A DNA stretch of 64,000 nt, from assembly GCA_022376925.1 (NCBI GenBank), contig JAIOJX010000027.1, positions 21,283,471-21,347,470 of the forward strand, given 5' to 3'. The stretch comes from Tragulus kanchil (taxonomy: Eukaryota; Chordata; Mammalia; Artiodactyla; Tragulidae). Both the position numbers and the translations under genes were made by a program. Of this stretch, positions 32,948 to 44,180 are shown piece by piece. The notes beneath the pieces were generated by a model, which searched no databases, was not told the origin of the DNA, and was given only the letters and a program-made list of their open reading frames with translations. Every line of letters begins with the position of its first letter. Positions within the stretch are counted from its first letter, which is position 1.

Positions 32948-33170
32948 AATTAAGAAAAGGCCAGTAAGGAAATAATTAGTACAAAACTCAGGATGGTGGC
33001 AGTAGAGAGGAAGAGGAATGGGTTGGGGGTAAATCCACACGGGCCTTCTCGGGTCCTGGCAAGGCGCTATGTCTCGAGCCCAATGGTGAATATATGGAGG
33101 CTTTATTTTATTCCTCTTCTTTAAACTGTATACATGCATTTTTCATGTACTCCTTTGAATAAAAAAGTAG

Positions 33171-33582
33171 CAGGAAGCCTTTTGGTATTGAAGTCCCAAG
33201 TGACTAGTAAAATAAAGCTAGTGAATTATAAAAAGTCTAAATTTTGAGCACCAAGGTCTCCTTGTACCTCTGAAACAAAACACACATGCATGCGGGCATC
33301 CCAAGTTCCAAGTGAAGCCAGCAGGAGTGCAAGATCAGGGACATGCTCCCTTTGTCAATCTTAAGACTCTCAGCTGTAGACAAATGGGAAGGGAGAGCAG
33401 CCGGCAAAATGTTACTAAATGCAGAAAGTAACTACCCAGTAACACCTTGACTTGGGTCAGACGGGTTGACTGGTTGAGAGTCTGGGCTAGACTGTGGAGG
33501 GCGGGGAGGGATGGCCCCCTGGGAGGGGCCAGGGATGGGGAGGGGCAGGGAAGGGTCCTTCCTGGGGAAGAATCCTCCCACC
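33171..33582. other. Unique noncoding sequence
   Basis: No gene or clear repeat recognised. Confidence 0.5.
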
Positions 33583-33795
33583 TAGGCTTCCCAGGCGGCG
33601 CTGGTAGTGAAGAACCCACCTGCCAATGCAGGAGCAGCAGGAGACACGGGCTTGATCCCGGGGTTGGGAAGATCCCCTGGAGGAGGGCACGGCAACCCGC
33701 TCCAGGAGTCTTACCTAGATAGTTCCATGGACAGAGGGCCTGCTGGGCTACAGTCCATAGGATCACAAAGAGTCGGTTACTACTGAAGAGAGTTG
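33583..33795 (+). mobile_element. Bov-tA SINE
   Basis: Head 'aggcttcccaggcggcgctg', B-box-like 'gggcttgatcccggggttgg', body 'ggcctgctgggctacagtcc'. Full length with a short insertion in the head. Confidence 0.9.
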
Positions 33796-33824
33796 GCATG
33801 CATGCTGATTAGCGGTGTTGTGGC

Positions 33825-34020
33825 AGTCTAATGTTGACAGCGAAGGGACCCAGCCGTGCCTATACCTGTACCCATCCTCCCCCAACGCCTCTCCATCCAG
33901 CCTGCCCCATCACGTTGAGCAGACTTCCCTGTGCCATAGACTAGGACCTTGCTGGTCATCCATTTGAAACACAGCCGTGTGTTCACCTCCATCATCAACT
34001 CCCTAACTCCCAGCTTCATC
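33825..34020 (+). mobile_element. L1 3' UTR fragment
   Basis: Resembles the ruminant L1 3' UTR block 'gagcagacttccctgtgcca', 'taggaccttgctggtcatcc', followed by 'caactccctaactcccagc'. Confidence 0.6.
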
Positions 34021-34637
34021 GCCTGACCCCCCGGTTCCCTGATCTGGACCCTGAGCCCCTGGCTCCACGCCCTCTGCCTCCTAGACCCGTGTAGTACCTG
34101 GACCAGACTTCTGCCGTCTCCGTTCTAAGAGCTCCCCGTCCACGCAGCAGCCCTGTTTGCCTCTAGCCACTCATGCAAGGGCGATGTTGTGATTGAATTT
34201 TAGCTCAGGGAGAAGCAAGATATAAATACATCCCGGTGTGCTATTAATGTCAATAATATTAGTGCAATTATTTCCAGGCTAGTCCGATTCAATCAAAGCG
34301 ACAGTAAACAAGCCTGGAGCAGCCACCAGGTGAGCGCTGAGGGGGCCGGTGCAGCCGGCTGGCGGCTGAGAAGGCCTTGCCTTTGCTGCTGCCCCCAGAG
34401 CAGGGAGACACTTGGCGCGTGGCTGTGGCCCCACCGTCTGCCCCTCCCCTCCCCTCCCTGAAGTCCTGGTGCCTCAAGTAACTGATCCGGGCAGTCATCT
34501 CCACCCAGAGCAAGAGCTGTGCCCAGAGCACAGCCAGAGCAACAGCTGTGCCATCTACGGAGGGAAGGAGGGGAGGGGGCAGGGGCTGAGGAGGGGAGGG
34601 GAGGAGGGGGAGTCCTAGATGTTACTCACAGGTACGC
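34021..34637. other. Unique noncoding sequence with AT-rich island
   Basis: GC-rich flanks around a repeat-free AT-rich island at about 34185-34315, which could be a conserved element. Short GATTGAAT / ATTCAATC inverted arms bracket it. No gene recognised. Confidence 0.4.
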
Positions 34638-34847
34638 ACAGGCTCCGTTGCTAAGATGTGTCCGATTATTTGTGACCCCGTGGACTGCAGACCGCCAGGT
34701 TCCTCTGTTCATGGAATTCTCCAGGCAAGAATACTGGAGTGGGTTGCCATTTCCTCCTCCAGGGGAATCTTCCCAGCCCAGGGAGGGAACCTGCGTCTCC
34801 GGCACAACAGGTAGATTCTTTCCCACTGAGCCATTGGGGAAGCCCCG
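34638..34847 (-). mobile_element. Bov-tA SINE
   Basis: Reversed full-length element: 'ccgccaggttcctctgttca', 'aatactggagtgggttgcca' and head 'gagccattggggaagcccc'. Confidence 0.92.
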
Positions 34848-35639
34848 TTTACAGGTAAGATGCCTCCAAAGTCAGAGCTGAGGGGGTGACCAGCCCCGTG
34901 GCCCCTTCCTGGAAATCCCCAGAGTGGTGGCTTTCTCCTCGCCGCTTCGCTGTGATCTGTTTCCACGCCTGTGACCCACCCCGGGGGATGCTCAATTCTC
35001 TGAAGATGCAGGCCAGGCACCCCAATGCCTGCAATCATGTGGAATGCAAACCCCAGCATGCTTGGACCCAGATATTTGTCAAATCAGATACTTGAGAGGG
35101 TAGGGAGCTGTAAGCGAAGAAAAATTCCCTTGGACTTTCTTAGGTTCTGTGGCTGGCCTGAGGATGAAATTGATGCAAGAGAGGAGAAGAGCATATAAAC
35201 TTATTTAAGATTTTTACATGGATATAGGAGTCTTCAGAGGACAATCAGGCCAGAAAAAGCCATTAGACAAAAAGCTTCTATCTTTTAAACAAAGACAAAG
35301 GGCTCGGGCGAGGGGCAGTCCATGAAGAGACGGTGACCCAGAAAGAAGCGGCAGACCAGGGCTGCTTGAGTAGGCTTGTCTGTCCTGGTCCATTTGGGAA
35401 TCGACTGCTCGTCTCTGGCAATGGGAATGTTTTTCCCTTCTTGGGACAATGCGCACCTTTCTTGTGGGAAATATTAGAGTGCAGAAAGGTCAGGGAGTCC
35501 TTTTGGCTTCTGCCATTTTTCTAGTACCTTCAGCTCAGGACAATCCATGTGCTGAAGTGGCACACTCTGTGGGGGGGCAGGTCTGGAACCTCTTTAGATG
35601 CAAGCGTGGCGCCAGGTGGACGTGGAGGCAAAGGCCTTT

Positions 35640-36060
35640 TCTTCCCCGTGCTGGCTGTGTGAGGCTGGGTGAGTCACTCAGCCACTCTGTGCCAGTCACT
35701 CTGTGCCTCAACTGTTGAGTGAAGATCATAACACCAGTCTTCCAGGGCTCTTGTGAGGACTCTCGGAGAGGATAAACGTCAGATGAAGTAGCACCACGGG
35801 GACGTCCCTGCTGGTTCAGTGGTTGCGATGCCACGCTCCCAAGGCAGAGGCCGGGGTTCGATCCTGGATCAGGGAACTAGATCCCACGTGTCGCAACGAA
35901 GAGTGATGTCGCATCTGAAAAGAACCCCATGCTGCAGCTAAGACCCAGCAGAGCCAAATATATCAACGTTTTTTAAAAATACAGCAGCACAGTGCCAGGC
36001 ACATAGAGGCGCCTCTATGCATATTATTATCATCTTATTAGTATCTTCATCAGCATACGT
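35640..36060 (-). mobile_element. MIR SINE split by CHR SINE
   Basis: Left part 'ggctgggtgagtcactcagc' with 'agatcataacaccagtcttc', right part 'gtgccaggcacatagaggcg' with 'attattatcatc'. These fit one reversed MIR with the CHR SINE at 35797 inserted in it. Confidence 0.68.
35797..35975 (+). mobile_element. CHR-type SINE
   Basis: Head 'gacgtccctgctggttcagt', B-box 'GGGGTTCGATCCTGG', 'gatcagggaactagatccca' and an A-rich end. Confidence 0.85.
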
Positions 36061-36767
36061 TTATTCACGATCGCTACAGAGGCAGGACAGTGGAGGCAGA
36101 GGCGGCCCTCTCGCTGAGAGTCAGGCTCTCTGGTTTTCATGCCTGACTCAGTTCTTCTCAACTTCTGTGGAATGCAAACCCCAGCATGCTTGGACCCAGA
36201 TATTTGTCAAATCAGATACTTGAGAGGGTAGGGAGCTGTAAGCGAAGAAAAATTCCCTTGGACTTTCTTAGGTTCTGTGGCTGGCCTGAGGATGAAATTG
36301 ATGCAAGAGAGGAGAAGAGCATATAAACTTATTTAAGATTTTTACATGGATATAGGAGTCTTCAGAGGACAATCAGGCCAGAAAAAGCCATTAGACAAAA
36401 AGCTTCTATCTTTTAAACAAAGACAAAGGGCTCGGGCGAGGGGCAGTCCATGAAGAGACGGTGACCCAGAAAGAAGCGGCAGACCAGGGCTGCTTGAGTA
36501 GGCTTGTCTGTCCTGGTCCATTTGGGAATCGACTGCTCGTCTCTGGCAATGGGAATGTTTTTCCCTTCTTGGGACAATGCGCACCTTTCTTGTGGGAAAT
36601 ATTAGAGTGCAGAAAGGTCAGGGAGTCCTTTTGGCTTCTGCCATTTTTCTAGTACCTTCAGCTCAGGACAATCCATGTGCTGAAGTGGCACACTCTGTGG
36701 GGGGGCAGGTCTGGAACCTCTTTAGATGCAAGCGTGGCGCCAGGTGGACGTGGAGGCAAAGGCCTTT

Positions 36768-37188
36768 TCTTCCCCGTGCTGGCTGTGTGAGGCTGGGTGA
36801 GTCACTCAGCCACTCTGTGCCAGTCACTCTGTGCCTCAACTGTTGAGTGAAGATCATAACACCAGTCTTCCAGGGCTCTTGTGAGGACTCTCGGAGAGGA
36901 TAAACGTCAGATGAAGTAGCACCACGGGGACGTCCCTGCTGGTTCAGTGGTTGCGATGCCACGCTCCCAAGGCAGAGGCCGGGGTTCGATCCTGGATCAG
37001 GGAACTAGATCCCACGTGTCGCAACGAAGAGTGATGTCGCATCTGAAAAGAACCCCATGCTGCAGCTAAGACCCAGCAGAGCCAAATATATCAACGTTTT
37101 TTAAAAATACAGCAGCACAGTGCCAGGCACATAGAGGCGCCTCTATGCATATTATTATCATCTTATTAGTATCTTCATCAGCATACGT
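36768..37188 (-). mobile_element. MIR SINE split by CHR SINE (duplicate copy)
   Basis: Second copy of 35640-36060 from tandem duplication 11. Confidence 0.68.
36925..37103 (+). mobile_element. CHR-type SINE (duplicate copy)
   Basis: Second copy of 35797-35975 from tandem duplication 11. Confidence 0.85.
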
Positions 37189-37730
37189 TTATTCACGATC
37201 GCTACAGAGGCAGGACAGTGGAGGCAGAGGCGGCCCTCTCGCTGAGAGTCAGGCTCTCTGGTTTTCATGCCTGACTCAGTTCTTCTCAACTTCTGTGACC
37301 TTGGATGACTTCGGGTGGCAAGGCTTGGACTACTGGGACGTGCGGTCACGCGGGTGTAAAATTTTGGGAGGCCTCGGACTTGCCTTCCCCCGTCTTGCTC
37401 CCATGGGCCAAGCCACGTGCTTCACTGTGACGTACGGCAAGCGACACAGTCCCACCCACCAAAGTGTCCCCGGCACAGGTGTCTATGTCGCAGACGGCTC
37501 CAGTCTCATATAAAAAGAATAAACCCGACTGCATCAGTGAACCCGAGGGAGAAAGCAGCTAAGAACTCTCATGGATGAAGAAAGAGGGGTGGAGGAAAAA
37601 GGCTTTTCTTGGAATGCCTCTGGCAATCAACACATTTTCCTGGCGTTCGCTTGGGTGGGAAGCTGGAAACCAAATCGAAAGCCTCGAATAGAGTCAATAA
37701 CTTATAATAAATAGCCCATGATGGAAAAGA

Positions 37731-37915
37731 GGGCTTCCCAGGTGGCGCTCGTGGTCCAGAACCCGCCTGCCAATGCAGGAGATGTAAGAGACGTGGGTTC
37801 GATCCCTGGGTCAGGAAGATTCCCTGGAGAACGAAATGGCCACTCACACTGTGGAATTCTCCAGGCAAGAATGCTGGAGCGGGTCGCCAAGTCAGACACG
37901 ACCGAAGCGACTTAG
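37731..37915 (+). mobile_element. Bov-tA SINE with rearranged body
   Basis: A good head with B-box 'GGGTTCGATCCCTGGG'. The body then switches to the reverse-strand Bov-A piece 'gtggaattctccaggcaaga' and returns to the plus-strand end 'cagacacgaccgaagcgact'. Repeated at 38821-39005. Confidence 0.85.
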
Positions 37916-37921
37916 TGCACG

Positions 37922-38020
37922 TGCACTCTCCGGGGCTCAGTGGCAAAGAATCTGCCTTCAGTGCAGGGCACACGGAGTTGGTCTCTGGGTCAGGAAGATC
38001 CTCTGGAGAAGGGAATCTCA
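37922..38020 (+). mobile_element. Second Bov-tA head fragment
   Basis: 'ggggctcagtggcaaagaat', 'gcagggcacacggagttggt' and 'ggaagatcctctggagaagg' are the head and early body of a further SINE, truncated into an L1 3' end. Repeated at 39012-39110. Confidence 0.75.
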
Positions 38021-38118
38021 ACAAAATAATCTGAAAAAGAATATCTATATATCTGTGTCTATAACTGAATCACTCTGTCACACACTTGAAACTAACACGA
38101 CATTGTAAATGATTATAC
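38014..38118 (+). mobile_element. L1 3'-terminal fragment
   Basis: 'ataactgaatcactctgtca' and 'gaaactaacacgacattgta' match the widespread cetartiodactyl L1 3' terminus. Repeated at 39104-39208. Confidence 0.6.
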
Positions 38119-38320
38119 TGTTGGGTCGAGGGGACAATGGGCTAACTTCGCTGGTTGCGAAGGCCAGTGATAAGGGACATCTGCAAGGCCAGCGATGAGA
38201 AACCCCCTCCCCGGGCCTCTTGCAACACAAAGGACTTCTCTGGAACTTACCTCATAACCCAGATATGAGTCATGCAAGACCTTTACTCTGCTCCGCTAAC
38301 TGCCTGCCAAAACCTTTTCA
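38119..38320 (+). mobile_element. Retroviral LTR, cut by duplication joint
   Basis: First 200 bp of the LTR seen whole at 39209-39570. It stops at the joint of tandem duplication 12. Confidence 0.65.
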
Positions 38321-38820
38321 CAGGCAGTGAGGCAGGGCGGCCTCTCGCTGGTTTTCATGCCTGACTCAGTTCTTCTCAACTTCTGTGACCTTGGATGACT
38401 TCGGGTGGCAAGGCTTGGACTACTGGGACGTGCGGTCACGCGGGTGTAAAATTTTGGGAGGCCTCGGACTTGCCTTCCCCCGTCTTGCTCCCATGGGCCA
38501 AGCCACGTGCTTCACTGTGACGTACGGCAAGCGACACAGTCCCACCCACCAAAGTGTCCCCGGCACAGGTGTCTATGTCGCAGACGGCTCCAGTCTCATA
38601 TAAAAAGAATAAACCCGACTGCATCAGTGAACCCGAGGGAGAAAGCAGCTAAGAACTCTCATGGATGAAGAAAGAGGGGTGGAGGAAAAAGGCTTTTCTT
38701 GGAATGCCTCTGGCAATCAACACATTTTCCTGGCGTTCGCTTGGGTGGGAAGCTGGAAACCAAATCGAAAGCCTCGAATAGAGTCAATAACTTATAATAA
38801 ATAGCCCATGATGGAAAAGA

Positions 38821-39005
38821 GGGCTTCCCAGGTGGCGCTCGTGGTCCAGAACCCGCCTGCCAATGCAGGAGATGTAAGAGACGTGGGTTCGATCCCTGGG
38901 TCAGGAAGATTCCCTGGAGAACGAAATGGCCACTCACACTGTGGAATTCTCCAGGCAAGAATGCTGGAGCGGGTCGCCAAGTCAGACACGACCGAAGCGA
39001 CTTAG
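38821..39005 (+). mobile_element. Bov-tA SINE (duplicate copy)
   Basis: Second copy of 37731-37915 from tandem duplication 12. Confidence 0.85.
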
Positions 39006-39208
39006 TGCACGTGCACTCTCCGGGGCTCAGTGGCAAAGAATCTGCCTTCAGTGCAGGGCACACGGAGTTGGTCTCTGGGTCAGGAAGATCCTCTGGAGAA
39101 GGGAATCTCAACAAAATAATCTGAAAAAGAATATCTATATATCTGTGTCTATAACTGAATCACTCTGTCACACACTTGAAACTAACACGACATTGTAAAT
39201 GATTATAC

Positions 39209-39570
39209 TGTTGGGTCGAGGGGACAATGGGCTAACTTCGCTGGTTGCGAAGGCCAGTGATAAGGGACATCTGCAAGGCCAGCGATGAGAAACCCCCTCC
39301 CCGGGCCTCTTGCAACACAAAGGACTTCTCTGGAACTTACCTCATAACCCAGATATGAGTCATGCAAGACCTTTACTCTGCTCCGCTAACTGCCTGCCAA
39401 AACCTTTTTCACTACAAGCCTATAAAACCCCCTCTACCTCTTCCCTGGGCGCGACTTCACCAGCCCAATCTGTGGACCCGTGAACCTTGCCCGGGAGCTT
39501 CCCAATAAGCCTCTTGTTTGCCTCTAACCCCTGGTCCTGCCTATCTCTTGCTGCGCCAGAAAACCTTACA
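39209..39570 (+). mobile_element. Solo-type endogenous retrovirus LTR
   Basis: Begins TG and ends CA, with a TATA-like TATAAAA at 39421-39427 and a polyadenylation-like AATAAG at 39504-39509, followed by a T/C-rich end. It sits inside L1 3'-terminal sequence that resumes after 39570 ('tacacttcaattttt'). No internal viral gene is seen on either side, so it is a solo LTR or fragment; the family is not named. Confidence 0.68.
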
Positions 39571-39822
39571 TACACTTCAATTTTTAACAGAAGACCTTGA
39601 AGGCCACGTGCAGAAGCTGGGTCTTGGTTCTCTGTGGCTGCTCCACTCAGGAGCCCGCGCCCCCTTTCCTGCCCTGCTGCCCCGGCTATCTTTCTCTCCT
39701 GGCTTGCCACCCTGGCAGCAGACAGAACAAGAGAAGAGTCACCCAGGGCGTTTCTCTGCAGAGGACGTAAAACATTCCAAGACCTATGTCTTTCCCATTA
39801 GGAAGAGATAGTGTCCACTCTT
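39571..39822. other. Unique noncoding sequence
   Basis: A short L1-like continuation, then unassigned sequence. No gene recognised. Confidence 0.45.
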
Positions 39823-42015
39823 TGTGTAAAAAAGACAGAGGGTTCTTCTTCCAAGCCACAATCGACCTGGGACTTTAAATAAATTTGCATAGAACCCCCC
39901 TCGCAGCACCCTGGCAAAGGCCTGCCTCCCCGGCTCTCCACAAAGGCCTGTATATCTTTTCCCCAGCCTTTTCCAGCTGAATTTTAAAGAGGTTTTTAAA
40001 GAGTGCGGCCTGACGAGGGTGCTTCGGAGTGTTCTAAATCATAACGCACAGAGGCGAAAGAGCCCCTATTTCTCCTCCCGAGGATGATTTGCCCACCCTG
40101 ATTCTCGCGGCCCCAGCCACATACTAAGGACCCAACCCCAGGTGGGACACTTCTTCCGTTTTCTTCCCTTCATGTGGCTCTCCTTCTCCATTCCTCCTGT
40201 GCCGGGCCCTCTCTTTCCCTCCCTCCTTCTCTCATTACAAAACAATAAGGCAAGCCTAGAGCATCTCATTTGCTTTCAATAGCTGGAGAGGGAGGGGACC
40301 AGCGACTGCATTTGCCTCTAAGTGGATGCAAATTCGCTTACTGCCGATTCTCAAAGAAATGAGACATCCCACCACAATATTGCCTTTCTCATCACCAAAC
40401 CGGGCCTTTGCTCTGTCATTTGGAAAAGCCGTCAGGACAATCAGATCTGGGAGGCCGGATGGCGTCTGCATCCCGCCATCCCCTGAGTTGGATCTCAGTG
40501 GCAGCAGGGACCTCCAGGCCCCGGGGCAGAGCACCAGCCAGGGGTGGGGCCAGGCCAGCCGGCCCTCCAGGGTCCTCTGTGGAGGCCGCCTGGGGAGAGG
40601 GGGTGAGGGAGCTGGAAGGAGAAAGACCCTGAGATGGCCCTCTGCGCTCTTTTCTGGGTTTTCACGGGCCCCCTGGCCCAGTACAACGTGTATGCATTAC
40701 AGATGCTAGGTCTGCCCCAGGCAGGCGGTTCCGTCTCCCTGGGCCTCCCTGGAGCTCTTCATCTGCAGGAGAAAGTGGGTAGCTCTGCCTCACACGTCCT
40801 CCAAATCTCTAGTTTTAGGTCCTCAGAGGTAACAGACAGGAAAGCAAATAGGAGTGTTGGACAGTAGGGCTTTACTAAAAAGAGCAGGAAGACTTCCCTC
40901 GTGGTCCAGTGGTTAAGAAAGCAATCTTTGTAAAAAGACAGAGGGTTCTTCTTCCAAGCCACAATCGACCTGGGACTTTAAATAAATTTGCATAGAACCC
41001 CCCTCGCAGCACCCTGGCAAAGGCCTGCCTCCCCGGCTCTCCACAAAGGCCTGTATATCTTTTCCCCAGCCTTTTCCAGCTGAATTTTAAAGAGGTTTTT
41101 AAAGAGTGCGGCCTGACGAGGGTGCTTCGGAGTGTTCTAAATCATAACGCACAGAGGCGAAAGAGCCCCTATTTCTCCTCCCGAGGATGATTTGCCCACC
41201 CTGATTCTCGCGGCCCCAGCCACATACTAAGGACCCAACCCCAGGTGGGACACTTCTTCCGTTTTCTTCCCTTCATGTGGCTCTCCTTCTCCATTCCTCC
41301 TGTGCCGGGCCCTCTCTTTCCCTCCCTCCTTCTCTCATTACAAAACAATAAGGCAAGCCTAGAGCATCTCATTTGCTTTCAATAGCTGGAGAGGGAGGGG
41401 ACCAGCGGCTGCATTTGCCTCTAAGTGGATGCAAATTCGCTTACTGCCGATTCTCAAAGAAATGAGACATCCCACCACAATATTGCCTTTCTCATCACCA
41501 AACCGGGCCTTTGCTCTGTCATTTGGAAAAGCCGTCAGGACAATCAGATCTGGGAGGCCGGATGGCGTCTGCATCCCGCCATCCCCTGAGTTGGATCTCA
41601 GTGGCAGCAGGGACCTCCAGGCCCCGGGGCAGAGCACCAGCCAGGGGTGGGGCCAGGCCAGCCGGCCCTCCAGGGTCCTCTGTGGAGGCCGCCTGGGGAG
41701 AGGGGGTGAGGGAGCTGGAAGGAGAAAGACCCTGAGATGGCCCTCTGCGCTCTTTTCTGGGTTTTCACGGGCCCCCTGGCCCAGTACAACGTGTATGCAT
41801 TACAGATGCTAGGTCTGCCCCAGGCAGGCGGTTCCGTCTCCCTGGGCCTCCCTGGAGCTCTTCATCTGCAGGAGAAAGTGGGGTAGCTCTGCCTCACACG
41901 TCCTCCAAATCTCTAGTTTTAGGTCCTCAGAGGTAACAGACAGGAAAGCAAATAGGAGTGTTGGACAGTAGGGCTTTACTAAAAAAAAGAGCAGGAAGAC
42001 TTCCCTCGTGGTCCA
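39823..42015. repeat. Direct tandem duplication 13 (39823-40925 / 40926-42015)
   Basis: The shift is 1,103 bp. The upstream copy breaks about 30 bases into a CHR SINE head (near 40918), and the downstream copy contains the full SINE. Interior differences are single bases, such as A/G near 40306/41409. Confidence 0.93.
39831..40890. other. Unique noncoding sequence, duplicated at 40934-41997
   Basis: No transposon recognised. The part at 40230-40450 is moderately AT-rich, of even composition and repeat-free, as conserved elements often are; this is speculative. No gene recognised. Confidence 0.4.
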
Positions 42016-42183
42016 GTGGTTAAGACTCTGTGTTCCCAGTGCAGGGGCCCAGATTCGATCCCTGCTCAGGGAACTGGATCCCACGTGCTGCAACCAAGAG
42101 TTTGCACACTGCAACTGAAAGAGTCTGCACGCCTTAACTAAAGACCTGGTGCAGCCAAATAAACGAAGAAATAAATAAAAAGA
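41998..42183 (+). mobile_element. CHR-type SINE
   Basis: Head 'gacttccctcgtggtccagt', B-box 'AGATTCGATCCCTG', 'gctgcaaccaagagtttgca' and an A-rich AAATA tail. A 30-bp stub of the same element is at 40891-40918, where the upstream duplicate breaks. Confidence 0.9.
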
Positions 42184-42297
42184 CATGCCGGTCCTCCTGG
42201 CGCTGGCGTGCTGGTCAGGATGCTTTGAGTTACACATAATAGAAAATCAAGTCTGACACAAGCTCATTTGGCCCACGCAACCAAGAAGCCACCTGGA

Positions 42298-42775
42298 TTC
42301 ATTTTCTACAGCAACAAATTACTCCAAATACAGCCCCCAAAACAACAGAAATGTGTTGTCTTAGAGTCCTGGAGGTCAGAAGTCTGAAAATGAGTTTACA
42401 AGGCTGAAGCCCAGAGATGAGCAAGTCTGCATTCCTTCTGGAAGTTCGAGGAAAGAATCCGTTCCCTGTCTTTTCTAAGCAGCATTCCCCCGGGTTTGTG
42501 ACCCCCCTGCTGGCAATGGTCACGGCTTCAACTTCTGCTGCTGTCTCCCCATCTCCTCGGACTCTGGCCCCCTGCCTCCCTCTCATGATAAGGACCGCTT
42601 GTGATTACACTGAGCCTATGGATAATGCCGGATGACCTCCCACCTCTGTATCCTCAGCTTAATCATATCTGTCATGTCTACTTTGTCATGTAAGGGACCC
42701 TATTCACAGGTTCAAAGGATGAAGATGGAGACATTCGGGGGAAGGGGGAGTATTCTGTGGGCCACACTGAGGGGT
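42298..42775 (-). mobile_element. MLT1-type MaLR LTR remnant
   Basis: Reversed MLT1-like order: 'cagcaacaaattactccaaa', 'tcctggaggtcagaagtctg', 'gcattccttctggaagttcg', 'ccttgtgattacactgag'-type blocks and 'ttcacaggttcaaaggatga'. The exact subfamily is uncertain. Confidence 0.62.
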
Positions 42776-42931
42776 GGATTTCGAGCACGGCTAGATCTAG
42801 GAGCTCCTGTAGTAGCATCAGGCTCTTTCCCTCATCTCTACCTCTGCATTATGTTTTCTTTCTGTTGGTCTTGCTCTCTATACCATTTTCCATAGCTTCC
42901 TTGCATAGCCAAGGAAAAGTACTAAGACCAC

Positions 42932-43021
42932 TGGAGTGGGTTGCCATATCCCCTTCAGGGCTGACCTGGGGTGCATCTCCTGCATCAGCAGACAGGTTCT
43001 TTCCCACTGCACCCCTGGGAG
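42932..43021 (-). mobile_element. Bov-A SINE fragment
   Basis: 'ccactggagtgggttgccat' to 'gttctttcccactgcacccc', a reversed Bov-tA with part of the middle missing. A longer version is at 44036-44136. Confidence 0.75.
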
Positions 43022-43106
43022 TGCACACAGGTCTGTAACTTTACACATGCTCACACATGCATCAGCACAGGGAACAAAAGTAGGGCTTTACTAAAAAGAG
43101 CAGGAA

Positions 43107-43292
43107 GACTTCCCTCGTGGTCCAGTGGTTAAGACTCTGTGTTCCCAGTGCAGGGGCCCAGATTCGATCCCTGCTCAGGGAACTGGATCCCACGTGCTGC
43201 AACCAAGAGTTTGCACACTGCAACTGAAAGAGTCTGCACGCCTTAACTAAAGACCTGGTGCAGCCAAATAAACGAAGAAATAAATAAAAAGA
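43107..43292 (+). mobile_element. CHR-type SINE (duplicate copy)
   Basis: Second full copy of 41998-42183 from tandem duplication 14. Confidence 0.9.
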
Positions 43293-43407
43293 CATGCCGG
43301 TCCTCCTGGCGCTGGCGTGCTGGTCAGGATGCTTTGAGTTACACATAATAGAAAATCAAGTCTGACACAAGCTCATTTGGCCCACGCAACCAAGAAGCCA
43401 CCTGGAT

Positions 43408-43880
43408 TCATTTTCTACAGCAACAAATTACTCCAAATACAGCCCCCAAAACAACAGAAATGTGTTGTCTTAGAGTCCTGGAGGTCAGAAGTCTGAAAAT
43501 GAGTTTACAAGGCTGAAGCCCAGAGATGAGCAAGTCTGCATTCCTTCTGGAAGTTCGAGGAAAGAATCCGTTCCCTGTCTTTTCTAAGCAGCATTCCCCG
43601 GTTCGTGACCCCCCTGCTGGCAATGGTCACGGCTTCAACTTCTGCTGCTGTCTCCCCATCTCCTCGGACTCTGGCCCCCTGCCTCCCTCTCATGATAAGG
43701 ACCGCTTGTGATTACACTGAGCCTATGGATAATGCCGGATGACCTCCCACCTCTGTATCCTCAGCTTAATCATATCTGTCATGTCTACTTTGTCATGTAA
43801 GGGACCCTATTCACAGGTTCAAAGGATGAAGATGGAGACATTCGGGGGAAGGGGGAGTATTCTGTGGGCCACACTGAGGG
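43408..43880 (-). mobile_element. MLT1-type LTR remnant (duplicate copy)
   Basis: Second copy of 42298-42775 from tandem duplication 14, with a few bases lost near 43600. Confidence 0.62.
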
Positions 43881-44035
43881 GTGGATTTCGAGCACGGCTA
43901 GATCTAGGAGCTCCTGTAGTAGCATCAGGCTCTTTCCCTCATCTCTACCTCTGCATTATGTTTTCTTTCTGTTGGTCTTGCTCTCTATACCATTTTCCAT
44001 AGCTTCCTTGCATAGCCAAGGAAAAGTACTAAGAC

Positions 44036-44136
44036 CACTGGAGTGGGTTGCCATATCCCCTTCAGGGCTGACCTGGGGACGGAACCTGCATCTCCTGCAT
44101 CAGCAGACAGGTTCTTTCCCACTGCACCCCCTGGGA
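44036..44136 (-). mobile_element. Bov-A SINE fragment (duplicate copy)
   Basis: Same fragment as 42932-43021, but retaining about ten bases ('acggaacctgc') absent there. Confidence 0.75.
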
Positions 44137-44180
44137 GTGCACACAGGTCTGTAACTTTACACATGCTCACACACATGCAC

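Larger units (their letters stand above)
32455..33170 (+). mobile_element. L1M LINE 3' end with nested Bov-tA
   Basis: Left of the SINE: an L1 ORF2 C-terminal-like order ('cacactggaatactattcag', 'gagccaggcacggaagagat'). Right of it: a 3' UTR-like 'caggatggtggcagtagaga' to 'aaactgtatacatgc'. Consistent with one ancient L1 interrupted by a SINE. Confidence 0.68.
35037..37296. repeat. Direct tandem duplication 11 (35037-36164 / 36165-37296)
   Basis: The shift is 1,128 bp and the copies look identical by eye throughout, including a CHR SINE nested in a MIR. Confidence 0.95.
37206..39409. repeat. Direct tandem duplication 12 (37206-38320 / 38326-39409)
   Basis: The shift is 1,090 bp over the interior. 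The first 30 bp of the downstream copy lack about 30 bases relative to 37206-37260. It repeats a Bov-tA, a second SINE head, an L1 3' end and the beginning of an LTR. Confidence 0.93.
41967..44180. repeat. Direct tandem duplication 14 (41967-43078 / 43079-44180)
   Basis: The shift is 1,112 bp, becoming 1,109 after a shorter A-run in the downstream copy. It contains a CHR SINE and an MLT1-type LTR. The upstream copy loses several bases near 42971 compared with the downstream copy. Confidence 0.93.

Noticed and set aside
39209..39570. Intact provirus
   Set aside because: Only one complete LTR and no internal viral coding sequence; the second partial LTR is a by-product of duplication 12.
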